Below, one piece after another: positions 18,295 to 27,274 of a stretch of 64,000 nt of DNA. This DNA comes from Croceivirga sp. (GTDB taxonomy: Bacteria; Bacteroidota; Bacteroidia; Flavobacteriales; Flavobacteriaceae): positions 62,001 through 126,000 of the forward strand of contig JANQKR010000037.1 of the NCBI GenBank assembly GCA_028281025.1. The letters run 5' to 3'. The first letter of the stretch is position 1; every line of letters starts with the position of its first letter. Position numbers and translations under genes: made by a program. The notes under the pieces are model-generated. The model saw only the letters and a list, made by a program, of their open reading frames with translations. It was not told the origin of the DNA and searched no databases.

Positions 18295-19266
18295 ATGAAA
18301 ATTTCAATTAGCGAAATAATAGCGTTAACTATTAAAAATAGATTAGGTACTGTTTTCAATGGGCCAGCAGTTCCAAGCAGGGGAATAATTTTTGTTCTTC
18401 TGTCGTTGTCCTTAATATCATGTGGTTCCAGAGTATCGGATTCTAAAAATAATAAAGTAGATAAAGTTGACTCCAACGAAGTCTCCGCATCATTGTTCAA
18501 TGGAAAAAATCTGGATGGTTGGTATACCTATCTCAGGGCCCCCGAGCCAACTTCCGAAGTAAAGGGCTTAAAAAAAGAAGGAAATAAATACGTTGAACCC
18601 CTTGGGCTGAACAAAGATCCGCTCAATGTCTTCAGCGTGGTACGGGAGGAAGGCGAACCTGCAATCCGAATTAGTGGAGAAGTTCTTGGTGTTCTGATTA
18701 CCGAAAAAGAATTCGAAAATTTTCACTTGAGTCTGGAATTTAAATGGGGAGAAGAAAAATACCCTCCCAGGAAGGACAAAAAAAGGGATAGTGGTGTCAT
18801 GTACTACTCTACTGGTAAAGAAGGGGCAAAGGCTGGTGCCTGGATGCGTTCCATGGAGATGCAGGTACAAGAAGGGGACACAGGTGATATGTGGTGTATT
18901 GATTCCACATCCACTCGGGTCAGGACCGTTAAGGTAGCAATCGATGGAGCGGAACACTTTCGGTATGATCCCCAAGCCACATTTAACATCGTAAACATGC
19001 GAGGCGAACGATATTGCCAAAAATCCAGGAATTTTGAAAAAGAATATGGCGAATGGAACCGACTGGATATCTACGCCTATGAAAGGGAAAGCATACACCT
19101 AGTGAATGGGCAAAAGAACATGCACCTTACTGACATTGGCCAAATTATCAATGGAGAAATCGAACCGTTGACCAAAGGAAAGATTCAACTACAGTCTGAA
19201 GGAGCAGAAATTTTCTATCGCGATATTACAATTCAACCCATACAATCATTACCACATATAGAATGA
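18295..19266 (+). CDS. DUF1080-family lipoprotein (3-keto-glycoside hydrolase-like)
   Basis: 323 residues. A long N-terminal extension leads into a hydrophobic helix and lipobox (LSLISC, Cys43), so the true start may lie further in, though no other ATG is available. One DUF1080 domain covers ~65-315: SLFNGKNLDGWYTYL, the core motif KKRDSGVMYYSTG, MEMQVQEGDTGDMW, and the terminal IQLQSEGAEIFYRDITI. Its stop overlaps the start of the GH92 gene (ATGA), indicating coupling. It is more compact than the two-domain DUF1080 protein at 5620 and belongs to a different subgroup. Confidence 0.85.
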   Translation: MKISISEIIALTIKNRLGTVFNGPAVPSRGIIFVLLSLSLISCGSRVSDSKNNKVDKVDSNEVSASLFNGKNLDGWYTYLRAPEPTSEVKGLKKEGNKYVEPLGLNKDPLNVFSVVREEGEPAIRISGEVLGVLITEKEFENFHLSLEFKWGEEKYPPRKDKKRDSGVMYYSTGKEGAKAGAWMRSMEMQVQEGDTGDMWCIDSTSTRVRTVKVAIDGAEHFRYDPQATFNIVNMRGERYCQKSRNFEKEYGEWNRLDIYAYERESIHLVNGQKNMHLTDIGQIINGEIEPLTKGKIQLQSEGAEIFYRDITIQPIQSLPHIE

Positions 19267-21629
19267 AAATAAAGGCACCCACTATTTTTCGAACGTACAT
19301 AAAAACAACGCTACTGGTTTGTACCATAATACTGCAAGCCAGTTGCCAACATGAGAAGCATAAGACTACAGAAAAGACGGACTATACACAAATGGTCTAT
19401 CCATTATTGGATACGGAGAACTCAAGATGGTTTTTCTTTTCCTCGGCGTGCAGGCCCTTTGGGATGGTGAACCTTAGCCCCGATACGGAGGTGGATGGTG
19501 CCTGGGGAAGCGGTTACCGTTACAAGGTGGATACCATTAGGGGGTTTAGTCATATCCACGCCTGGCAACTTTCTGGACTGTCCGTGATGCCCCTGGCCTT
19601 GGATAAACTTTCCGAGAAGGATGTTTTCGACAACTATTATTCCCCTTTTGATCATGATAGGGAAAGTGTATCTCCCGGTCATCACCAATTGCACTTGGAT
19701 CGATATGATATTGGTGTAGAACTGACCAGTACCAAAAGGGTAGGTTTCCACAAGTACACGTTTGAGACAAAAGAACCTGCCATTCTATTCAATTTAAATG
19801 GTCAACTAGGGCCATCAGAGATTATAGATGGTACCATAAGGCAGGTGTCACCCCGTGTGCTTGAAGGGGAGCTGGTCAATGCGCCTACCTTTAGGCGGCC
19901 CAAGCCCACATCTGTTTTTTTTAGGATTGAGTTGGATACGGATATTAAGGATTTTTCATTTTCCGATAACCATGGAAAATGCCTTTTGAAGTTACCGTCC
20001 GGCTCACGTGATGTGAAGATGAAAGTTGCTATTTCCTACACTTCAACTGAAAATGCCAAATTCAATCTGAATCATGAACTTACCCATTGGAATTTTGAAA
20101 AGGTGGTTCAAGAATCAAAAGAGGAGTGGAATTCCTACCTAAGCAGGATAAAAGTGGAAGGTGGCACCCATGGGCAACAGCGAAGGTTCTACACCGATCT
20201 TTGGCATGCATTGCAGGGGAGAAGGATCATCAATGATGCCAATGGCTATTACCCGGACAACACAGGGAAACACTTCCAAATAAAGCGACTTCCCATTTCC
20301 GAAGAAGGCTTGCCATTGTTCAACCATTACAATTCGGATTCGTTCTGGGGTGCCCAATGGACCATCAGTACCCTATGGCAGTTGGTTTATCCAGAAGTTG
20401 CTGAGGAGTTTGTGAATTCCCTGTTGCAATACTATCGTGATGGTGGATTGGTTCCCAGAGGGCCTTCGGGTGGAAATTATACCTATGTGATGACCGGTGC
20501 AAGCAGTACGCCTTTCATCGTCGGAGCCTATCAAAAAGGGATTCGGGGGTTTAATGCTGAGGAAGCCTATGGGGCCCTCAAAAAGAACCATATGCCCGGA
20601 GGTATCATGACGCGGGCCGGATACGAGCATCAATCGGAGATCGGTGGAGGTTTGGAGGACTACATTGCGCAAGGATTCGTACCCTATCCGACCCCTGGGG
20701 GAAGTCGAAGAAATGGACTTCATCAAAATGGGGCGAGCCTTACCTTGGAATATGCCTATCAGGATTGGTGCTTGGCGCAATTCGCAAAAGCCTTGGGAAA
20801 AACGGAGGACGAAGCATATTTTATGGAGAGGTCTGAAAACTACCGAAACGTGTTTGATACTGAAACCAACTGGATACGACCTAAAGACAAGAATGGAAAG
20901 TGGCGTGAACCCTATGATCATTATGAACTGAATGCGGGTTTTATTGAAGCGAATGGTGCACAGGGCACCTGGTTTGTACCTCATGACCTATCGGGCCTGG
21001 CCAACTTAATGGGAGGAAAAGGGGCAGCTGTGGCAAAATTGAACCAACAGTTTGAAGAAGCTTCGAAGTTGGGGTTTACCTCGGGGACCTCACATTCGCA
21101 GGAATTACACCCTGAGTATTCGAGAATACCTATTAATTACGGCAACCAACCTTCCATTCAAACGGCCTTTGTTTTCCATCATCTGGGTAGACCCGATCTA
21201 ACCCAATATTGGGCACGTGAAGTCGTAGAAAACGTTTATGAAGGATTGTCCACCAGCAGGGGATACAATGGTGATGAAGATCAGGGCCTAATGGGTGCAT
21301 TGGCTGTGCTTATGAAAATGGGGTTGTTCCAAATGACCGGAGGCAATGAGGCAAATGCCGTTTATCAGGTCTCCAGTCCCACTTTTGACCGTATTGAAAT
21401 TGAATTGAACGAGGATTACTATGAAGGGCAAAAGTTCGTCATAGAAACAAAAAACAATAGCGAAGAAAACAGGTACATCAGGGCAGCAACCTTGAATGGC
21501 CAAGAATTACCCATCCTAAATTTAACCCATACGCAGGTAGTGAGCGGTGGTCAACTAAATCTGGAAATGTACAGTGGTACAGCTTCTGACACTCCAGAAA
21601 AGACCCGCTCCGGACAAGGGAAAAAATAA
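19263..21629 (+). CDS. GH92 alpha-mannosidase, lipoprotein
   Basis: 788 residues. The lipoprotein signal has lipobox LQASC (Cys28). The sequence follows GH92 exo-alpha-mannosidases: YPLLDTENSRWFFFSSACRP, FGMVNLSPDTEVDGAWGSGY and GFSHIHAWQLSG at the N-terminal beta domain. The (alpha/alpha)6 catalytic region then has FYTDLWHALQGRRI, NSDSFWGAQWTISTLW, GGNYTYVMTGA and YNGDEDQGLMGALAVLMKMG. GH92 enzymes are calcium-dependent inverting enzymes, mostly alpha-1,2- or 1,3-mannosidases. It completes PUL 1 and indicates a mannose-containing substrate. Confidence 0.9.
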   Translation: MKIKAPTIFRTYIKTTLLVCTIILQASCQHEKHKTTEKTDYTQMVYPLLDTENSRWFFFSSACRPFGMVNLSPDTEVDGAWGSGYRYKVDTIRGFSHIHAWQLSGLSVMPLALDKLSEKDVFDNYYSPFDHDRESVSPGHHQLHLDRYDIGVELTSTKRVGFHKYTFETKEPAILFNLNGQLGPSEIIDGTIRQVSPRVLEGELVNAPTFRRPKPTSVFFRIELDTDIKDFSFSDNHGKCLLKLPSGSRDVKMKVAISYTSTENAKFNLNHELTHWNFEKVVQESKEEWNSYLSRIKVEGGTHGQQRRFYTDLWHALQGRRIINDANGYYPDNTGKHFQIKRLPISEEGLPLFNHYNSDSFWGAQWTISTLWQLVYPEVAEEFVNSLLQYYRDGGLVPRGPSGGNYTYVMTGASSTPFIVGAYQKGIRGFNAEEAYGALKKNHMPGGIMTRAGYEHQSEIGGGLEDYIAQGFVPYPTPGGSRRNGLHQNGASLTLEYAYQDWCLAQFAKALGKTEDEAYFMERSENYRNVFDTETNWIRPKDKNGKWREPYDHYELNAGFIEANGAQGTWFVPHDLSGLANLMGGKGAAVAKLNQQFEEASKLGFTSGTSHSQELHPEYSRIPINYGNQPSIQTAFVFHHLGRPDLTQYWAREVVENVYEGLSTSRGYNGDEDQGLMGALAVLMKMGLFQMTGGNEANAVYQVSSPTFDRIEIELNEDYYEGQKFVIETKNNSEENRYIRAATLNGQELPILNLTHTQVVSGGQLNLEMYSGTASDTPEKTRSGQGKK

Positions 21630-21800
21630 AGTGGAAATTATTGTTTGATGGCTCCTCAACCAAAGGGATGGATATCCATAGAAGATATTTAGAAGAAATT
21701 GGGCATATGGGAGATAAAATACGTACGGGATTTTTCAATTATGAAATTTCCCAAAGATGATATTCTTGAAATGATACTGGTGAAAAATCAATGTGCCATT
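21630..21800 (+). pseudogene. Remnant of a DUF1080 gene
   Basis: Immediately after the GH92 stop the plus strand reads KWKLLFDGSSTKG and, after a frameshift, WISIEDI-stop-KKLGIWEIKYV. This matches the opening of a DUF1080 domain (W+LFDG+s..GW). Stops and frameshifts follow and nothing is recognisable beyond ~21800. It looks like a third DUF1080 gene of the locus that has decayed. The rest of the gap to 21989 is empty. Confidence 0.5.
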
Positions 21801-21989
21801 GGGTTTTGTAAGCCATGCTAAATAGAAACTGGGGAAGTTGGGATTCATCGAATCATTGTGATCTATCCTTATAGAAAAGACTATAGGTTTACATTACTTT
21901 TAGGAGTCAAAACGCGTATTCCATAAAGGACAATCATATTATACTTTGATACAAACAATGGTGCTAAAACCACACAATAAACACCTAAA

Positions 21990-22511
21990 ATGAATGAATT
22001 TACCTTGACCACGGAACGTTTACGGCTAAGACCTACTATTGTACATGATGCCGAATTCATCCATGCATTAATGAACATGCCAAAATGGTTGCAATATATT
22101 GGTGACAGGAACATAAAAACCCTTAAGGATGCTGAAAAATATATCTTGAACACCATCATCCCACAACGGGAAAGGCTGGGTTATTCAGCATATACCGTCA
22201 TTAAAAAAGCGGACAATAGCAAAATGGGGACATGTGGTCTATATGATAGGGAAGGATTGGAGGGTATCGACATAGGCTTTGCCTTTCTTCCGGAGTATGA
22301 AAGAAGGGGATATGCCTTTGAAGCCGGGACGGCACTAATCGAGACTGCGGCCAAGAAATTTAAGCTGAATGCTTTGAGTGGAATAACCGCAAAGGATAAT
22401 GTAGCATCTCAAAAACTATTAAAAAAACTGGGGTTTGGTTTTTCCAAGACCATTTGGTTCCAAGAAACAGAATTATTCTTATTTAACATCGTCTTGAATG
22501 AAAGATGCTAA
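21990..22511 (+). CDS. GNAT-family N-acetyltransferase (RimJ/RimL type)
   Basis: 173 residues. It starts with the RimJ/RimL-like LTTERLRLRPTIVHDAEFIH. The acetyl-CoA loop lies in FAFLPEYERRGYAFEAGTAL, and the C-terminal motif is ASQKLLKKLGFGFSKTI. It probably acetylates a protein N-terminus or a small amine; the substrate cannot be told. It stands alone, with a terminator-like hairpin right after it. Confidence 0.88.
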   Translation: MNEFTLTTERLRLRPTIVHDAEFIHALMNMPKWLQYIGDRNIKTLKDAEKYILNTIIPQRERLGYSAYTVIKKADNSKMGTCGLYDREGLEGIDIGFAFLPEYERRGYAFEAGTALIETAAKKFKLNALSGITAKDNVASQKLLKKLGFGFSKTIWFQETELFLFNIVLNERC

Positions 22512-22528
22512 GATGTATAGCATTGGTT

Positions 22529-22562
22529 CAGGGGCATAGGTAAAGCCCTGGCTGTTTTTTTT
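22529..22562 (+). terminator. Rho-independent terminator after the GNAT gene
   Basis: CAGGGGC (22529-22535) pairs with GCCCTG (22545-22550) with one bulged G, followed by GCTG and a run of eight T. Confidence 0.6.
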
Positions 22563-22747
22563 AAACTGGAAGAATAGGAAGTTGTTCTGGTAAAGGGGTT
22601 GGAAAACCTGAAGGGACATGACAGTCCTGTTTCCGTAAGGAACAGCAGTGACCAAATGTTGAACAACGTACAACCACCACTGCTTTTGGTAATTTAGACC
22701 ATAACTAGCTCAATGTTGTTGTAGATTTATGGAAAACGAAATTCCAA

Positions 22748-23239
22748 ATGAAGGTAATTGTAATTGTCGGAAGTTCTAGAAATGATGGGGATACTGCGGC
22801 TTTAACGGACGAGTTGATCGAACAATCCGGCTGGGATATGATCAACTTGAACGACTATGACTTTAGTTATTATGACTATGAACACAAAAATAGAAATGAT
22901 GACTATTTAGGTTTAATGGGGGAAATTATAGAAAAATATGATACCTTGATTTTTGCAACACCGGTGTATTGGTATGCCATGAGCGGCATACTAAAAGTGT
23001 TTTTTGACAGAATAACGGATGTATTGACCATCGAAAAAGAGCTTGGGCGAAAATTACGGGGAAAAAGAATGGCCGTGATCAGCTGTTCCATTGGAAACAA
23101 CCTGGGGGACTATTTTTGGCTTCCATTTTCGGAGACGGCAAAATATCTGGGAATGGAGTATCTTGGAAACGTGCACACCAAAATAGGGGAACCAAACGAA
23201 TTGAAAATAGCCGAGTTTATCGAACTTGTTGAAAAATAG
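22748..23239 (+). CDS. NAD(P)H-dependent FMN reductase / flavodoxin-fold oxidoreductase
   Basis: 163 residues. The flavin phosphate-binding loop is IVGSSRNDGDT (~5-15), with the flavin-contacting ATPVYWYAMSGILKVFFDRI at ~75-95 and VISCSIGNN later. These are marks of the FMN_red/NADPH-dependent reductase group. It is cytoplasmic and transfers electrons from NAD(P)H to FMN or small acceptors. It precedes the DinB-like gene by 70 bp on the same strand. Confidence 0.85.
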   Translation: MKVIVIVGSSRNDGDTAALTDELIEQSGWDMINLNDYDFSYYDYEHKNRNDDYLGLMGEIIEKYDTLIFATPVYWYAMSGILKVFFDRITDVLTIEKELGRKLRGKRMAVISCSIGNNLGDYFWLPFSETAKYLGMEYLGNVHTKIGEPNELKIAEFIELVEK

Positions 23240-23309
23240 CAAATGTCGTACAACAGTTCCTGTCACAACCCTATACACTTCCTCTGGAGGAAATAAGAAC
23301 GACTCAAAA

Positions 23310-23786
23310 ATGGAAAGAAGTATAAATCTCTCAAATAGGCTGGAAGAAGTCCTGCTCAATGGACATTGGATTGCCAATACGAATTACAAAACCCTAATAG
23401 AAAGTGTGACATGGGAACAGGCCACCCAAAAAATGGGAACCTTGAACACCATAGTCGCCCTAACCTACCACGTCCACTATTATCTGGCCGGACTTTTGAA
23501 TGTTTACCAAGGGGGTGAACTTGAGATTCGGGATAAGTATAGTTTTGATTTTTCACCCATAACCTCTGAAATTGAATGGAAAAATATGATCCAGGAATTT
23601 GTGGCCACTTCCAAAGCCTTTATTGAAGCAGTTGCCCAAATGCCGGACGCAAAATTGGACGAACCATTTGTAGAGGAAAAATATGGGAATTATTTACGAA
23701 ATATTGAGGGTACCATTGAGCATTGCTACTATCATCTTGGACAAGTTTCATTGATTAGGAAAATGGTATTGGAAAATAATCCCTGA
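23310..23786 (+). CDS. DinB-like four-helix protein
   Basis: 158 residues from ATG 23310. An upstream in-frame ATG at 23226 would overlap the previous gene and add a non-conserved tail, while a GGAGG-like sequence (23286-23292) sits before 23310. The protein has the DinB/YfiT-like layout: LEEVLLNGHWIANTNYKTLI, a metal-ligand candidate His in ALTYHVHYYLAGLL, and HCYYHLGQVSLIRKM near the C-terminus. Such proteins bind a divalent metal with three histidines and often act as thiol-dependent transferases; the reaction here is unknown. Confidence 0.8.
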   Translation: MERSINLSNRLEEVLLNGHWIANTNYKTLIESVTWEQATQKMGTLNTIVALTYHVHYYLAGLLNVYQGGELEIRDKYSFDFSPITSEIEWKNMIQEFVATSKAFIEAVAQMPDAKLDEPFVEEKYGNYLRNIEGTIEHCYYHLGQVSLIRKMVLENNP

Positions 23787-23873
23787 GAAGACAGAATCCC
23801 TAGTGGCGAGTGCCACGCTTATCAATTTATTGCCCTTGATACTGGTTTCCCTTCATTAGTTTTAAAAAGGGTG

Positions 23874-24581
23874 TTACTTCGCCATGGCGATGGTCCTTAA
23901 ATCCTTTGGCATTTTCTCTATGGCATATCTTAGAGCGGTACGGGGCATTACCGACTTGTTTTTGATTACAAAATCGAATACTTCCTTTTGGTGCGATTGG
24001 CTGGCGACTTTTAGCATCCAACCATATCCCTTTTGGACCAAATCGTCCGTATCCAAGAGAAGAATGGTGGCAATTTCCAGAACATCCCCCAGAAACTTAC
24101 CCTTTCTGGCAGGTACGATCAAACTCACGGCAGCGGCACGGCGCATCCACCTGTTCCGGGATTTCGCAAAGTCCTTGAGCTTTTCTACATGATCGGGGAA
24201 CCTTTCCAGGAACCCTCCCATGGTATGGTTGCAAAACGTATCACAAGAGGCCCAGTTAGTGATGTATTCGTTGATCCAGCGTTGGAATATTGAAAAGTCT
24301 TCGGGTTCATATGCATCGCAGAGGTATTGGGACCAATTGCAGGCAATAATCGATTCTTCAAGGTATCCGGACCGCCACAAACCCTCACATAAATCATATA
24401 TTTCAGATTTCGACCTGGAATCGATCGTTTTGAAAAAGGTCTTGCCTATTTTCCTTACGATGGCAGTCCGAACCCCATAGTATTTTAGCTTTTCCTTTGA
24501 AAATTTCTGACCGGTGGCCAGCGCATGTTCATCAATATTGCTTTTCAGCGCATTTCGAACTTTTTCCAAAACATCTTCCAT
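23874..24581 (-). CDS. DNA alkylation repair protein (AlkD-like HEAT repeat)
   Basis: 235 residues, all-helical HEAT-repeat protein of the AlkD/AlkC superfamily. The characteristic motifs are YYGVRTAIVRKIGK, ITNWASCDTFCNH (with the conserved Trp and Asp used in glycosylase activity), RNRWMRRAAAVSLI and VQKGYGWMLKVAS. It should remove alkylated (3-methyl or 7-methyl) purines from DNA. It is monocistronic and convergent with the DinB-like gene. Confidence 0.87.
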   Translation of the reverse strand: MEDVLEKVRNALKSNIDEHALATGQKFSKEKLKYYGVRTAIVRKIGKTFFKTIDSRSKSEIYDLCEGLWRSGYLEESIIACNWSQYLCDAYEPEDFSIFQRWINEYITNWASCDTFCNHTMGGFLERFPDHVEKLKDFAKSRNRWMRRAAAVSLIVPARKGKFLGDVLEIATILLLDTDDLVQKGYGWMLKVASQSHQKEVFDFVIKNKSVMPRTALRYAIEKMPKDLRTIAMAK

Positions 24582-24803
24582 GTGAATCCCATTTCGTTAG
24601 CTAGTGTCAAACGGCCAAATACGGGGTGCGTGCTTAAAATCCGTGGAATGCAGAATTAGGGTTAACACCCCAATGATGGTCAATAATCACATCCAAATTG
24701 GCATTTACATTAAAAGTAAACAATTAAAATGTTGATCAAGGAAAAGAAAAATCCCAAAAAAATGGTGTTGATGACCCCTGTACCTCGGCACTGGACGTAT
24801 TCC

Positions 24804-25490
24804 TCAAAACAGATGATTTATAAAAATGCCATAATTCTGTTCCGATTGTCTTTCGGGACCATAAATATCAATATTGAGCCCTACACCAAAACTTGTCCTT
24901 TTTAATGAAATTCCCGCCCTTAAATAAAGCAGGCTCCTTTCATGGGCCCCATCATCCAAATTCTGATTGTATATGCCCTGGAACCTGGAATATAGCCTTA
25001 AACCTTTTGATAGCTTGGGCTTATATTCCACAATACCGACCGTCTCAAAATTAATGGTGGGTGCCAATTGCAGATTGGGACTGAACAAGAACAGCCATTT
25101 AGGGTTGGCAGAAAAGAACTGAAAACCGGTAAATGGGACTGCTCCTTTGGAATAATGAAATTGTAATCCTGCCGTGGCGTACCATTTTTGGGAAAGACTA
25201 TAGGTAAGGGAGTTGGAAATTACGATCTCATTATTGGACCTTGCGTTTTCATAGGGGACCAATGCCGAGGCGACCCCGAAGTATCCTAATTTGGTACCTT
25301 TCTCAAAGGGGAGGTTCAAAATGCCCAGGAAGTATATTTCTTCATTACCGAACATTACCTCAATGGGTATTGGAGGCCTGTTCGTTTTGGGGGCTTCCTG
25401 TCCTTCAGCTTGCATTATAAAGAGAAAAAATAGGGGAACAGTAAATCGCAACGTCCGTAAATATTGTGTTTTTATACGCGTAATAACCAT
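24804..25490 (-). CDS. Exported beta-strand-rich protein, probable outer-membrane barrel
   Basis: 228 residues with an N-terminal signal peptide (FTVPLFFLFIMQAEGQ). The rest alternates short amphipathic strands with aromatic ends (YFLGILNLPFEKG, YATAGLQFHYSKG, LYSRFQGIYNQ, SFGVGLNIDIYG) and ends in the aromatic residue Phe (GIFINHLF), as many outer-membrane barrels do. I do not recognise a named family. It lies downstream of the sulfatase gene on the same strand with a 53-bp gap and may belong to that unit. Confidence 0.6.
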   Translation of the reverse strand: MVITRIKTQYLRTLRFTVPLFFLFIMQAEGQEAPKTNRPPIPIEVMFGNEEIYFLGILNLPFEKGTKLGYFGVASALVPYENARSNNEIVISNSLTYSLSQKWYATAGLQFHYSKGAVPFTGFQFFSANPKWLFLFSPNLQLAPTINFETVGIVEYKPKLSKGLRLYSRFQGIYNQNLDDGAHERSLLYLRAGISLKRTSFGVGLNIDIYGPERQSEQNYGIFINHLF

Positions 25491-25543
25491 AACATCCTTG
25501 TTTTTTGGGGTAGTGGCCCCAAATAAAACTAAAAGCGGTCGCT

Positions 25544-27274
25544 TTACTTAGTGTCAAATTCTACCAAATCGCTGGGTTTGTATCCAATGCGATGGGCGCG
25601 GGCCACAAGTATCTTGTTATCCTTACTTTCAAGGGGCGAAGTGTATACATGCCAGGAATCCTTTGGTTCCTCATTTGGGGAGAGCCATTGATAACCAATG
25701 GCCGCACCGGGTGTTGGGGATTCAAGCTGGAACAAGTTGCCCTTTTTGATAAAATCCGGTGCAGCGGTTTGGGGTTGGTCCCAGTAATCCCCTATTTTTT
25801 TAAGATAGTCCGTTTCAGGAACAAGACCTTGATCTTTGGTGTCCTGTATCCATCCGTCAAGTGCGCCCCGAAGTTCTTGGAGTTTATCGGCATGGGAAGC
25901 GTCATTGATTAAATTTTGAAGTTCATCGGGGTCGCTCCACGTATCAAACAGCTCTTCGCGGTCCTTTTCCGGTCTAAACCATTGCCGTTGCTGTGCATTC
26001 AGACTATCCTTTTGGTGCAATCGCAATAGTTCCTGCATGATGTCCATGTTTTCCCTGAATTTTATGGGGAGGTAATAGGGTCGATCGGGCAGCAGGTTTC
26101 GGACGTACTTGTACCGGGCGTCCCTAACCACCCTTATTCGATCATGTTGGCGGTCAAAACGGTCCGCCGCAGCATAAATGTACGTTCTGGGTTCGGTATT
26201 CCGATGTGATCCCATCCAAGCCATACCATCGGTGTATTCCGGCTTGGGAAGACCGGCCAATGACAGTAGTGTGGGCTTAAAATCCACGAAACTTATGAGT
26301 TGATGGTCACTCTGGCCTGCGAATTGCCCGTTTGGAAATCGAATTAACATAGGGACCTTTATTCCAGAATCGTAAATAGTACGTTTGGACCTGGGAAGGG
26401 GCCCGCCGTGATCGGTATACCAGAACACAATGGTTTTTTCCAAAAGACCTTCATCCTCCAGTTCTTTTAAGAGTACACCTACTTGATGGTCCATTTCCTT
26501 GATATTGGAATACATTCTGCGAACGTCTTTTTTGGCAAGAGGCGTTTTTGGCCAATACGGTTCCATAGGAACATCCAGGCTATTGTCCACCCAAAGGGAG
26601 TCCTTGGCTTTGGTCCATATTTTGGACTCATGGGTGACCATTAGGTTGAAGATGGCGAAGAAGGGTTGGTCTTTGGGACGGTTTTTCCAATGGGCTTTGT
26701 CACTGCTTTCATCCCATGCGGTCAACTCACACCTAAATTGATAGTCCTCTTTGCGATTGTTGGTACAATAATAACCTGCGCGCCTAAGGTAATCGCTATG
26801 CATGTGTACGCCTGCCGGTGGTTTGGCCTCATACACCGGACTGTACTTTTGTTGGTGGTTCCGCAAAGCCTCATCTTTGACCTTGAAACTGAACCATGGT
26901 CCAGTACGCATATGCATGGCCCCTATACGTGTAGGGTACATGCCCGTGGCAATGGCGGCACGACTGGGCGCACAGACCCCTGCCGGGCTATATACGTTGG
27001 TATATTTGACCCCTTCTTTTGCCAACCTACTAAGGTTTGGAGTCGCCACGGTAGCGTCTCCATACATGGGCAGATAGGGACTCAAATCTTCTGCTACGAT
27101 CCAAACAATGTTGGGCCGTTCCGGAAGCTTCAAACTTGAATAATCGATCGGTGCGGTGGAATTTTGCTGTGCTTCCCCATAAAAGGACAACAAACAACAC
27201 AACAAGGCCATCCCTAATTTGGAGATGTTATTCGGTAGAACGGATTTTACTTCGTTTTGATATCCCATTTTCAT
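25544..27274 (-). CDS. Type I sulfatase (arylsulfatase family), exported
   Basis: About 576 residues from ATG 27274. An ATG at 27331 would overlap the upstream gene by 104 bp, while ATG 27211 would remove the positive n-region of the signal peptide. The hydrophobic segment MALLCCLLSFYGEAQ is a signal peptide. The formylglycine motif is VCAPSRAAIATGMYPT (Cys101, C-x-P-S-R). Metal ligands are visible in IVWIVAEDLSP and WYTDHGGPLPRSKR. It removes sulfate from glycans in the periplasm and needs an anaerobic or FGE maturase not seen here. It follows the GH43 gene, pointing to a sulfated algal glycan. Confidence 0.9.
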   Translation of the reverse strand: MKMGYQNEVKSVLPNNISKLGMALLCCLLSFYGEAQQNSTAPIDYSSLKLPERPNIVWIVAEDLSPYLPMYGDATVATPNLSRLAKEGVKYTNVYSPAGVCAPSRAAIATGMYPTRIGAMHMRTGPWFSFKVKDEALRNHQQKYSPVYEAKPPAGVHMHSDYLRRAGYYCTNNRKEDYQFRCELTAWDESSDKAHWKNRPKDQPFFAIFNLMVTHESKIWTKAKDSLWVDNSLDVPMEPYWPKTPLAKKDVRRMYSNIKEMDHQVGVLLKELEDEGLLEKTIVFWYTDHGGPLPRSKRTIYDSGIKVPMLIRFPNGQFAGQSDHQLISFVDFKPTLLSLAGLPKPEYTDGMAWMGSHRNTEPRTYIYAAADRFDRQHDRIRVVRDARYKYVRNLLPDRPYYLPIKFRENMDIMQELLRLHQKDSLNAQQRQWFRPEKDREELFDTWSDPDELQNLINDASHADKLQELRGALDGWIQDTKDQGLVPETDYLKKIGDYWDQPQTAAPDFIKKGNLFQLESPTPGAAIGYQWLSPNEEPKDSWHVYTSPLESKDNKILVARAHRIGYKPSDLVEFDTK

